Source: JANXYW01 sp964458665 (GTDB taxonomy: Bacteria > Chloroflexota > Dehalococcoidia > DSTF01 > JACRBR01). From it: a stretch of 5,535 bases of DNA. The notes beneath the pieces are model-generated. The model saw nothing but the letters and a program-made list of their open reading frames with translations, searched no databases and was not told where the DNA came from. Shown in pieces: positions 1-5,438 of the stretch; within the stretch, counting starts at the first letter, position 1, and each line of letters starts with the position of its first letter. Both the position numbers and the translations under genes were made by a program. Where the stretch lies: assembly GCA_964458665.1 (NCBI GenBank), contig CAYWOO010000051.1, positions 1 to 5,535 on the forward strand. Direction: 5' to 3'.

Positions 1-55
1 ACCAGCGTTCTTCCCAAGCAAAGGGTCGCCGGTTCGAGTCCGGTCTCCCGCTCCA
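1..55 (+). tRNA. tRNA-Gly (anticodon CCC), 3' part only
   Basis: This is the 3' portion of a glycine tRNA that would decode GGG. The T arm is clear: stem 28-32 pairs with 40-44 (one G-U) around the loop TTCGAGT at 33-39. The acceptor 3' strand CTCCCGC is at 45-51, the discriminator T at 52 and an encoded CCA at 53-55. A CTCCCGC-T-CCA end is typical of bacterial tRNA-Gly. The anticodon loop is TTCCCAA at 11-17, placing CCC at 13-15. The 3' anticodon strand GCAAA (18-22) wants a TTTGC partner, but only TTC (8-10) precedes the loop, so this arm seems two bases short. The acceptor 5' strand and most of the D arm lie off the left edge. Identity as tRNA-Gly is fairly sure; whether it is functional is open. 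Confidence 0.8.
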
Positions 56-200
56 GTTCCCCCACGCTCGACTACGCTGCTGCCAGCTCCGCGATCAAGG
101 GCCGGCGCGTGCTCCGAAGACGCGGCGTTGCCCGGGCGACGACAGGTGCTCGTCGGAGTATCCAGGTCGCGCTCACTCTTTGGCGACAGCAGCCCGCCGA

Positions 201-1793
201 TCAGGCCTTGGTCTTATGGGATTTCGGCCGCGCGAGACTCAGATTCGCGTCGCCACCGCGGAGCGTCACGACTGCCGCTAGTTCCAGAACCTTGGTCGCG
301 ACGCTGCTTCTGACTTCGATGAAGGTCGCATCAGCCTGCACATCGATGTTCCCGATGTCCGAGCCAGGGATGCCCGCGTCCGTCGCGATGCTCTTGACGA
401 TATCGCCAGGCCGCACGCCGCGCCGCCTTCCGGCATCCAGCACAAGGCGCGTCGTCTCGGCCTGCGTGATGCGACCGTCGGAAGCGGGCGTTGTGGGAAG
501 CAATGGCCCTCCAGCGGCCTCAAACGCCAACTGGATCGCTCCTGCCGCGATCTGCATCGGGCTGAACTCTTCCGCCAATTCCGCAGCGACCAGACCGTAC
601 GGCTGACCGGCGCCGGCGCGTAGCGTCTCGCGCAGCGAGTCCATGAACGCTTTTGTGCGGCGCGCGGCGATATCGTCCGGCGTCGGCAGTTGCAGCGGCT
701 TGAGCTTCTTGTGGATGTCCTTCTCGATGATCCGCAGCAGTCGCAACTCGCGCGGCGTGACCAGCGTGATCGCCTCGCCCTTGCGGCCCATGCGGCCGGT
801 GCGCCCGATGCGATGCACGTACGCGTCTGCATCGTCCGGAATGTCGTAGTTGATGATATGCGTGACATCGGGAATGTCGAGGCCGCGTGCGGCCACGTCG
901 GTGGCCACAAGCAGGCTGACTTTGTTCGCGCGGAACTTACCCAGCACGCGCTCGCGTTGCGCCTGGCTCATATCGCCGTGGATCGCGTCGGCACTGTAAC
1001 CGCGCGCCTGCAGAGACGACGCGAGATCCCCCGCTTCGCTCCGCGTACGGCAGAAAATGATCGCGGAGCGTGGCTCCTGCATATCAAGGATGTTGGTGAG
1101 GGCGTCGCGCTTACCCCGTGGCGGGGTCTCGTAGTAGACCTGGTGGGTTAGCGGCACTTCTTTCGCTTCGTGCGCGAGGGCGATCGTCTGCGGATCTTTC
1201 ATGTAGCGGCGGGCGAGCGCCTGAATGCGCGGCGGAATGGTGGCCGAAAACAGCGCCATCTGCCGGCCCTTCGGAGTCTGATCTAAGATGAGTTCAATGT
1301 CGTCGATGAAGCCCATGTCCAGCATCTCGTCCGCCTCGTCCAACACCACGATACGGACTGTATTGAGCAGAAGCGTGCCCCGACGGATGTGATCCATCAC
1401 GCGTCCCGGCGTACCCACGACGAGGTGCGCTCCGGCGCGAAGGCCGCGCAGTTGGTGTTCGTACGCCTGTCCGCCGTAGATGGGCAGCACGTTGACACGG
1501 CAGTGCCGCCCGATCGCGTGCGAAGCCTCGGCGACTTGCACGGCTAGTTCGCGCGTGGGGGCGAGCACGAGCGCTTGCACGACGCGTTTTGCGGGATCGA
1601 TGCGCTCCATAATAGGAATGGCGAACGCCGCTGTCTTGCCTGTGCCTGTTGGCGCCTGCGCAACCACATCCAGGCCGCTCATCAGGGCCGGAATCGCCTG
1701 CTTTTGGATTGGCGACGGTTCCTCGAAACCAAGCGCATCGATCGCCTTCATGATCTCTGCCTTCAAGCCCAGTGTGCGGAAAAGTGTGTTCAC
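201..1793 (-). CDS. deaD: DEAD-box ATP-dependent RNA helicase, DeaD/CsdA-like with DbpA-type RNA-binding domain
   Basis: A cytoplasmic ATP-driven helicase that unwinds short RNA duplexes; relatives act in ribosome assembly, mRNA decay and cold adaptation. In the 530-residue product the family motifs appear in order: Q motif near 22-30, Walker A APTGTGKT (47-54), PTREL (79-83), TPGR (128-131), DEAD (152-155), SAT (183-185), motif IV IIFCRTR (245-251), motif V from ATDVAARG (297) and motif VI HRIGRTGR (327-334). Residues about 448-522 match the DbpA RNA-binding fold, with the hallmark GVRPGDIV and the closing TLRG. The tail after it is only about ten residues, so the long RG-rich tail of E. coli CsdA is missing. 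I chose the GTG at 1793 because GGAGG lies 8 nt upstream and the N-terminus then matches the family; the in-frame ATG at 1838 has no such support. All motifs are intact. The exact paralogue (DeaD, DbpA or other) is uncertain. Confidence 0.95.
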   Translation of the reverse strand: MNTLFRTLGLKAEIMKAIDALGFEEPSPIQKQAIPALMSGLDVVAQAPTGTGKTAAFAIPIMERIDPAKRVVQALVLAPTRELAVQVAEASHAIGRHCRVNVLPIYGGQAYEHQLRGLRAGAHLVVGTPGRVMDHIRRGTLLLNTVRIVVLDEADEMLDMGFIDDIELILDQTPKGRQMALFSATIPPRIQALARRYMKDPQTIALAHEAKEVPLTHQVYYETPPRGKRDALTNILDMQEPRSAIIFCRTRSEAGDLASSLQARGYSADAIHGDMSQAQRERVLGKFRANKVSLLVATDVAARGLDIPDVTHIINYDIPDDADAYVHRIGRTGRMGRKGEAITLVTPRELRLLRIIEKDIHKKLKPLQLPTPDDIAARRTKAFMDSLRETLRAGAGQPYGLVAAELAEEFSPMQIAAGAIQLAFEAAGGPLLPTTPASDGRITQAETTRLVLDAGRRRGVRPGDIVKSIATDAGIPGSDIGNIDVQADATFIEVRSSVATKVLELAAVVTLRGGDANLSLARPKSHKTKA

Positions 1794-1801
1794 GAAAGAA
1801 A

Positions 1802-1806
1802 CCTCC
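1802..1806 (-). promoter_or_regulatory. Ribosome binding site for the helicase gene
   Basis: GGAGG on the - strand, followed by an 8-nt pyrimidine-rich spacer (TTTCTTTC) and then GTG. It decides the start codon: the upstream in-frame ATG at 1838 would add 15 residues unlike the family and would place this site inside the coding region. Confidence 0.8.
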
Positions 1807-1870
1807 AGCGCCCGACGGTCGAGGCGCATGCTCGGCATGTTCGGCGGCGACTCGAATGCGCGACACCAGA

Positions 1871-1899
1871 AGGCCCGGCTGCACTTCGGCGCCGGGCCT
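1871..1899. repeat. Inverted repeat with 9-bp perfect arms, stem-loop in the helicase leader
   Basis: The arms at 1871-1879 and 1891-1899 are exact reverse complements, eight of nine pairs being G-C, around an 11-nt loop. On the - strand the structure is followed by TTCTGG, which is too weak a U run for a confident intrinsic terminator. It lies about 78 nt upstream of the helicase start, so it could act as an mRNA leader hairpin or as a terminator-like element downstream of the VOC gene. Confidence 0.6.
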
Positions 1900-2050
1900 A
1901 AGGCTTAGTTAAGACGCGTCGCCCGCAGCAGCGGCAGGATCAGCACGTATCTGGGCTGATTCTTCTTCCCGGACGGGCGTCCAGCCGAACCGTCGGCCTC
2001 CATCCAGTGTACTGTTAACGGAGCAGACTGCGTATCAATCGGGCAGGTTT

Positions 2051-2641
2051 TTATCGCGCCGACGCGAGGCGCGCGCCGGCGTCTGCCGCCGTAGCCGGGC
2101 GATGGCGCACGTCGGACTCGCTGAACACGCGCGTCCATGACGCGAACTCCAGTAGGATGCCGTCCGGATCCATAAAGTAGATCGAGCGCACGAACACACC
2201 CGGGTACATCTCCCGCGCGACCTGGGCCGGGCTGTCGTCGTGGTTCAGCACCGGCGACGTTGCGATGCCCTTCTCGTGCAGCTTTGCAACGGCCGCGTCG
2301 AAGTGCTCCGCCGGGACGTCGAAGGCAATGTGATTCATGGAACCGTGCGCCGTGACGAGGTCTCCGCTGCCCGGCATGTGCGCGGCCGAAGCGACGCCGG
2401 GAGCAGCGTTTGGCGCGTCTGGGAACCAGAAGAACGCCAGCGAGTCGCCGTTGCCCATGTCGAAGAAGAAGTGTTGCCCCATATTGTTGGGCAGTTCGAT
2501 CGTCTTGATCAGGGGCATCCCTAGCAGGCCGGAGTAGAAGTCGACCGTGCGCCGCATGTCTTTGCAGACGAGCGCCAGGTGGTTGACGCCGCGGATTGGG
2601 AACTCGCTGTTCGTTTTCGTCGTCAACTCGGGTTTCTGCAT
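2051..2641 (-). CDS. VOC-superfamily protein (glyoxalase / extradiol-dioxygenase-like)
   Basis: A 196-residue soluble protein with the paired beta-alpha-beta-beta-beta modules of the vicinal oxygen chelate fold. Module one starts at GVNHLALVCKD (18-28) and runs through FYSGLLGMPL (35-44); module two starts at MNHIAFDV (102-109) and ends with YFMDPDGILLEFASW (155-169). His21, His104 and Glu165 stand where the 2-His-1-carboxylate ligands of type I extradiol dioxygenases fall. The glyoxalase I glutamate of module one has no obvious counterpart, since that strand reads SLAFFWF. A metal-dependent dioxygenase, isomerase or lyase role on a small aromatic or carbonyl substrate is therefore possible, but the substrate cannot be read from sequence. 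The chosen ATG has AGGAGG 5 nt upstream; the earlier in-frame ATG at 2656 would swallow that site. An operator-like repeat lies upstream, and a truncated decarboxylase-like gene diverges from it. Confidence 0.9.
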   Translation of the reverse strand: MQKPELTTKTNSEFPIRGVNHLALVCKDMRRTVDFYSGLLGMPLIKTIELPNNMGQHFFFDMGNGDSLAFFWFPDAPNAAPGVASAAHMPGSGDLVTAHGSMNHIAFDVPAEHFDAAVAKLHEKGIATSPVLNHDDSPAQVAREMYPGVFVRSIYFMDPDGILLEFASWTRVFSESDVRHRPATAADAGARLASAR

Positions 2642-2646
2642 CTTGT

Positions 2647-2652
2647 CCTCCT
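2647..2652 (-). promoter_or_regulatory. Ribosome binding site for the VOC gene
   Basis: A perfect AGGAGG on the - strand with a 5-nt spacer (ACAAG) before ATG at 2641. It overlaps the alternative in-frame start at 2656, so it favours the shorter product. Confidence 0.85.
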
Positions 2653-2702
2653 GCATCCGGCGATCCGCCGCCTATTCGGAAGATCGTTCCGCCGCGGCCG
2701 GC

Positions 2703-2750
2703 CACGGTATCACCAGTTGGAGCCATCGTATCACGATGGCGCGTCACGGT
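2703..2750. promoter_or_regulatory. Operator-like repeats in the divergent intergenic region, centred on a 19-bp palindrome
   Basis: A palindrome with 8-bp perfect arms, GCCATCGT at 2722-2729 and ACGATGGC at 2733-2740, surrounds the 3-bp centre ATC. Its core GTATCAC (2728-2734) also occurs at 2707-2713, exactly 21 bp away, or two helical turns. In addition CACGGT occurs at 2703-2708 and 2745-2750, 42 bp or four turns apart. The region lies between the divergent VOC and decarboxylase-like starts, where a shared regulator would bind. No regulator gene is visible in the window. I could not place convincing -10/-35 boxes here, so control of both genes is inference. Confidence 0.5.
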
Positions 2751-2821
2751 GCGCACTTGCGCGCACCTGTGGCCACCCGACAGCGAACACTCGCGCCATC
2801 TCGTCAAGTTGCGTTGCAGAC

Positions 2822-2825
2822 AGGA
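2822..2825 (+). promoter_or_regulatory. Ribosome binding site of the truncated decarboxylase-like gene
   Basis: AGGA followed by a 7-nt spacer and ATG at 2833. It supports this ATG as the original start of the family-like product, and shows that the 5' end of the gene was kept when the 3' part was lost. Confidence 0.5.
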
Positions 2826-2832
2826 ATCCTCG

Positions 2833-3048
2833 ATGCCAAGATTGCGCCAGGTTTCACGAGCTGACGCGCCGCCACCGCTGGCGACGCTCTATGAGCGCCT
2901 CTTCGGCGAACGCGACCCGGTCGCCGGACCCGGCACGGCGACGGGCACGCCCGCCACCTGGTGGACCGTCTTCGCCCTCGCGCCCGATGTCCTGGCTCGC
3001 ACCCAGGCGGGAATCGCCCTGCTGAACCCTCCGCCGCGCGCGCGTTGA
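2833..3048 (+). pseudogene. Truncated carboxymuconolactone decarboxylase / AhpD-like protein, N-terminal 71 codons only
   Basis: The 71 codons give a product that starts MPRLRQVSRADAPPP and continues with LYERLFGERDPVAGPGT and ATWWTVFALAPDVLART. From memory, this matches the N-terminal part of carboxymuconolactone-decarboxylase-family proteins, which are usually about 150-200 residues. The similarity stops around residue 64 (NPPPRAR), then a stop follows. The helical core with the family's Cys/His active-site motif is absent, and no continuation is seen in the other + frames before the GH3 stop region begins at 3076. Codon use is strongly coding-like, with mostly G/C third positions, so decay looks recent. 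It diverges from the VOC gene and converges on GH3. Alternatives are a real small protein, or a frameshift or assembly join near 3025-3048. Family assignment is by pattern memory, not a search. Confidence 0.5.
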
Positions 3049-3075
3049 CGGCGTACCCGAAGCATCGGCACTCTG

Positions 3076-5313
3076 TTATGGATTGGACGTTCGCTCGGGG
3101 AGATCGATTTGCGTCACGACCGCCTTCGGATCGAGCGCCTGACGCCCAACCGCGATCTCGTATGCGCCCGCCTGCACGATCCATCCGCTGTTGATGCGGA
3201 CGGCCAGGCGCTCGTACGGGACCGATAGGCGAACGCTCGCCGAGCCGCCGGCCGGAACATTGGTGCGGGCGAAGGCCGCCAAGCGCCACAATGGCCGCTC
3301 CAGGCGCGAGCCTCGCGCGCCGGCGTAGACCTGTACGACCTCCGTCGCATCGCGCGCGCTTTCGTTCAGCAGCTGCGCTGAAACACTGAGCGCCGTATCC
3401 CCGGCATCGACTGTCACATCCTTCACGATCGCTTGAGGGCCGTACGATAGCCCGAACCCGAACGGGTAGCGTGCGTCGTGTCCGTCGCGGTCGAGCAGCC
3501 ACTGCCCATGGAACATGTCATAGATGATCGAGGTTGCGTCCCGGTCGAAGTGTGGTAGGTGGCTGGCGTCACGCGGCACGGCGAACGGCAATCGGCCGGT
3601 CGGGTTCACGCGTCCCAGGAGGATGTCGGCGAGGGCGCGGCCGCCTTCCATGCCGGGATACCACAGCATGAGGATCGCCGGTACCGCCTCGTGCCATTCC
3701 TCGACGAGGATCGCGCTGCCGCCCATCAGCACGACAACGGTAGCGGGGTTTGCCGCGGCTGCCGCGCGGATCAACGCCTGATCCGCCGCGGAGACATCGA
3801 GCGATGTCCGGTCGCCGCCCGTGGCGAAACCGGGCCGTTGTCGCGTCGTGTTGTCCGATCGTTCTGGCGGCGGTGGCTCAGCCGAAGGTATGCGTTCAGG
3901 ACGAGGCGGCGCAGTCGCCATGAGTAGTTCGGGCTGCGCGGAGATGTACTCGCCTTCGTCCTCGAAGGTGCAGCCCACCACGACTATGACGGCGTCTGCG
4001 ATGCGCGCGATACGACTCGCCTCGTCGAGTTGCGAGCCGTCGGCCGCGAGTATCTCGACATCCGGCAGCGCCGCCCGCAGGCCATCGAGAGGCGTCACGA
4101 CTGACGGCGGCATCACGTTGCTCGATCCGTGGTCGCCAAGGTTGGGGATCGCGGCGAGCCGTCCGAGCACGGCGACGCGTTTCAGCTTGCTTGCATCCAG
4201 CGGCAGCAGCGGGCCGCCATCGCCCCCGTTCTTCAGCAGCACAATCGACTTGGCCGCCGCTTCGTAGGCGAGCGCCCGGTGTTCGGGCGATGCGGCGATG
4301 GAGGCATCGGGGGCAGGACGAGACAGTACGCCGTCGAAGCGCAGGATCGTTTCGACGACGCGCAAGACGGGCCGGTCGATGTCTTCTTCGGACAAGGTGC
4401 CTTCGTCCAACGATCGCGGTACGTGCTGCATGCGCTGCTGGCGGAACGGCATCTCGATATCAAGGCCCGCGAGGACGGACTGCACCGGGTCGCGCAGCCC
4501 GAAGATCCAGTCAGAGATGACGAATCCCTGGAAGCCCCACTCATCCCGCAGGATTTCTGTCAGCAGCACGCGGTTCTCGCCGCACCACGCGCCGTTGACT
4601 GAGTTGTACGCCGACATGACGCAAGCGACCCCTTCGTCGATGACGCGCTTGAAATGCGGAAGATAGACCTCGTGCAAGGCGCGTTCGTCCGCCTGGACAT
4701 CGATCTTGAAGCGAGCATTGTCGATCGAGTTCAGCGCGAAGTGCTTTACGCAGGCCATCGCATGGCGCTGCACGCCGCGCGCGAGCGCCGCGCCCATCTC
4801 CCCGACATGCTGCGGATCCTCGCCGTATGTCTCCTGGGCGCGTCCCCACGCCGGGTGGCGCAGCAGATTTACGTTGACTCCCCCGAAAAGAGTCGCGCCA
4901 CGTGCACGCAGTTCGAGCCCGATTGCCTGGCCGATGCGTTCTTCCAGATCCGGATCCCACGTTGCGCCGCGGGCCATAGATACCGGGAAGCACGTGTTCG
5001 CGCCGACGGTGACGCCCCGCGGGCCATCGGAGAAAGCGATCCCCGGGAAACCGACGCGCGTTAGTTGCGCCGCGAAGTACGGCCGGCCGCTATATCCGTC
5101 GCCCGCGACCTGGGCTACAGCTCGTCCGGCCATCCGCACGAGACCCGGCCAGAATTCCTCATCGCCGTCCAGGCACCAGAGCTTTTCGTCAACGGAGAGT
5201 CCGTCGACGAACGCGCGTGCGACCAACCCCGCATCCTCGCCGGTCCGGACGCGCCTGCGCGCCGCTTCGAATGAGAGGATCGGCGCTTCGCTGGATCGTG
5301 CCTGCTCGGTCAT
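3076..5313 (-). CDS. Glycoside hydrolase family 3 beta-glucosidase-like enzyme
   Basis: A retaining exo-acting glycosidase, probably releasing glucose or a related sugar from the non-reducing end of oligosaccharides or glycosides. The 745-residue product has no signal peptide, so it is probably cytoplasmic and acts on imported substrates. The N-terminal barrel shows SDGPRG (95-100), the substrate-binding KHF (190-192) and VISDW with the probable nucleophile Asp268. The alpha/beta sandwich starts near SIVLLKNGG (356) and carries EDEGE (451-455), where the acid/base Glu is expected, and PGMEGG (553-558). FGFGLSY (618-624) leads into the fibronectin-III-like domain (about 655-725). Between EDEGE and GGDR lies a Pro-rich stretch (about 458-494). 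I chose the ATG at 5313 because it sits 6 nt after a -10 box; it has no Shine-Dalgarno, so translation is probably leaderless. In-frame starts at 5379 and 5388 lie inside an inverted repeat upstream of that promoter. Exact sugar specificity (glucoside, xyloside or other) cannot be read. Confidence 0.92.
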   Translation of the reverse strand: MTEQARSSEAPILSFEAARRRVRTGEDAGLVARAFVDGLSVDEKLWCLDGDEEFWPGLVRMAGRAVAQVAGDGYSGRPYFAAQLTRVGFPGIAFSDGPRGVTVGANTCFPVSMARGATWDPDLEERIGQAIGLELRARGATLFGGVNVNLLRHPAWGRAQETYGEDPQHVGEMGAALARGVQRHAMACVKHFALNSIDNARFKIDVQADERALHEVYLPHFKRVIDEGVACVMSAYNSVNGAWCGENRVLLTEILRDEWGFQGFVISDWIFGLRDPVQSVLAGLDIEMPFRQQRMQHVPRSLDEGTLSEEDIDRPVLRVVETILRFDGVLSRPAPDASIAASPEHRALAYEAAAKSIVLLKNGGDGGPLLPLDASKLKRVAVLGRLAAIPNLGDHGSSNVMPPSVVTPLDGLRAALPDVEILAADGSQLDEASRIARIADAVIVVVGCTFEDEGEYISAQPELLMATAPPRPERIPSAEPPPPERSDNTTRQRPGFATGGDRTSLDVSAADQALIRAAAAANPATVVVLMGGSAILVEEWHEAVPAILMLWYPGMEGGRALADILLGRVNPTGRLPFAVPRDASHLPHFDRDATSIIYDMFHGQWLLDRDGHDARYPFGFGLSYGPQAIVKDVTVDAGDTALSVSAQLLNESARDATEVVQVYAGARGSRLERPLWRLAAFARTNVPAGGSASVRLSVPYERLAVRINSGWIVQAGAYEIAVGRQALDPKAVVTQIDLPERTSNP

Positions 5314-5319
5314 CAGGCG

Positions 5320-5348
5320 AGTATACGGGCGTGCGATCGAGGAGCCAA
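5320..5348 (-). promoter_or_regulatory. Sigma-70-type promoter of the GH3 gene, apparently leaderless
   Basis: On the - strand the -35 is TTGGCT (5343-5348; 4 of 6 to TTGACA). An optimal 17-bp spacer (5326-5342) follows, then the -10 TATACT (5320-5325; 5 of 6 to TATAAT). Six bases after the -10 comes ATG at 5313, so transcription would begin at or next to the A of the start codon. No Shine-Dalgarno precedes this ATG, consistent with leaderless translation. Confidence 0.65.
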
Positions 5349-5361
5349 CCGCGGCGCTACC

Positions 5362-5399
5362 GGCGGAGAAGGTGGGCATCCCTCGCACACCCCTCCGCC
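5362..5399. repeat. Inverted repeat upstream of the GH3 promoter
   Basis: The outer arms GGCGGAG (5362-5368) and CTCCGCC (5393-5399) pair perfectly over 7 bp. Inside them GGTG (5371-5374) can pair with CACC (5388-5391), giving an interrupted longer stem. It lies between the probable stop of an upstream - strand gene (5439) and the GH3 promoter (5320-5348), where a terminator would be expected, but there is no U tract. It could instead be a regulator site for the GH3 gene. Confidence 0.4.
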
Positions 5400-5438
5400 A
5401 TCGTGTGCGAACTGCGCTGGACGGCGGCGCTCGATGGG

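Larger units (their letters stand above)
1794..2050 (-). other. Gene-free leader or spacer between the VOC gene and the helicase, with several inverted repeats
   Basis: These 257 bp lie after the VOC stop and before the helicase GTG. Three potential hairpins are visible. The first has 9-bp perfect arms, AGGCCCGGC at 1871-1879 and GCCGGGCCT at 1891-1899, around an 11-nt loop. The second is GGACG at 1971-1975 against CGTCC at 1978-1982. The third is GCCGA at 1984-1988 against TCGGC at 1993-1997. None is followed by a clear U tract on the - strand. A TTGATA hexamer (near 2031-2036, - strand) resembles a -35 box, but no good -10 sits at the right distance, so I do not place a promoter. The stretch could be a structured 5' leader of the helicase mRNA, or a VOC terminator combined with a helicase promoter. 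Confidence 0.45.

Noticed and set aside
137..155. Hairpin CGACGA / TCGTCG between the tRNA and the helicase stop
   Set aside because: Only 6 bp, with no U tract in either direction, so it is not good enough for a terminator call. I see nothing else in bases 56-200.
1794..1838. Longer helicase start at ATG 1838 (adds 15 residues)
   Set aside because: The strong GGAGG at 1802-1806 lies inside that extension, 8 nt before GTG at 1793, and the added residues do not resemble the family N-terminus.
2642..2656. Longer VOC start at ATG 2656
   Set aside because: AGGAGG at 2647-2652 is correctly spaced for the ATG at 2641 and would be inside the coding region if 2656 were used.
1905..2807. Open frame of about 300 codons on the - strand across the VOC gene
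   Set aside because: The product is arginine-rich and low in complexity, a shadow of the VOC gene in a high-GC region, without family features.
2642..2832. Sigma-70 promoters for the VOC gene or the truncated + strand gene
   Set aside because: Candidate hexamers (for example GATACG, GTGACG, TTGGAG) match poorly or have wrong spacing, so no promoter could be placed despite the operator-like repeats.
2804..3502. Open frame of about 232 codons on the - strand over the truncated gene and the GH3 3' end
   Set aside because: Arg-rich product typical of an out-of-frame shadow. It overlaps GH3 on the same strand and has no recognisable motif.
5314..5388. Longer GH3 starts at GTG 5388 or ATG 5379
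   Set aside because: The added residues are low-complexity and unlike GH3. The segment contains the promoter (5320-5348) and overlaps an inverted repeat. The GGAGG-like bases there are poorly spaced.
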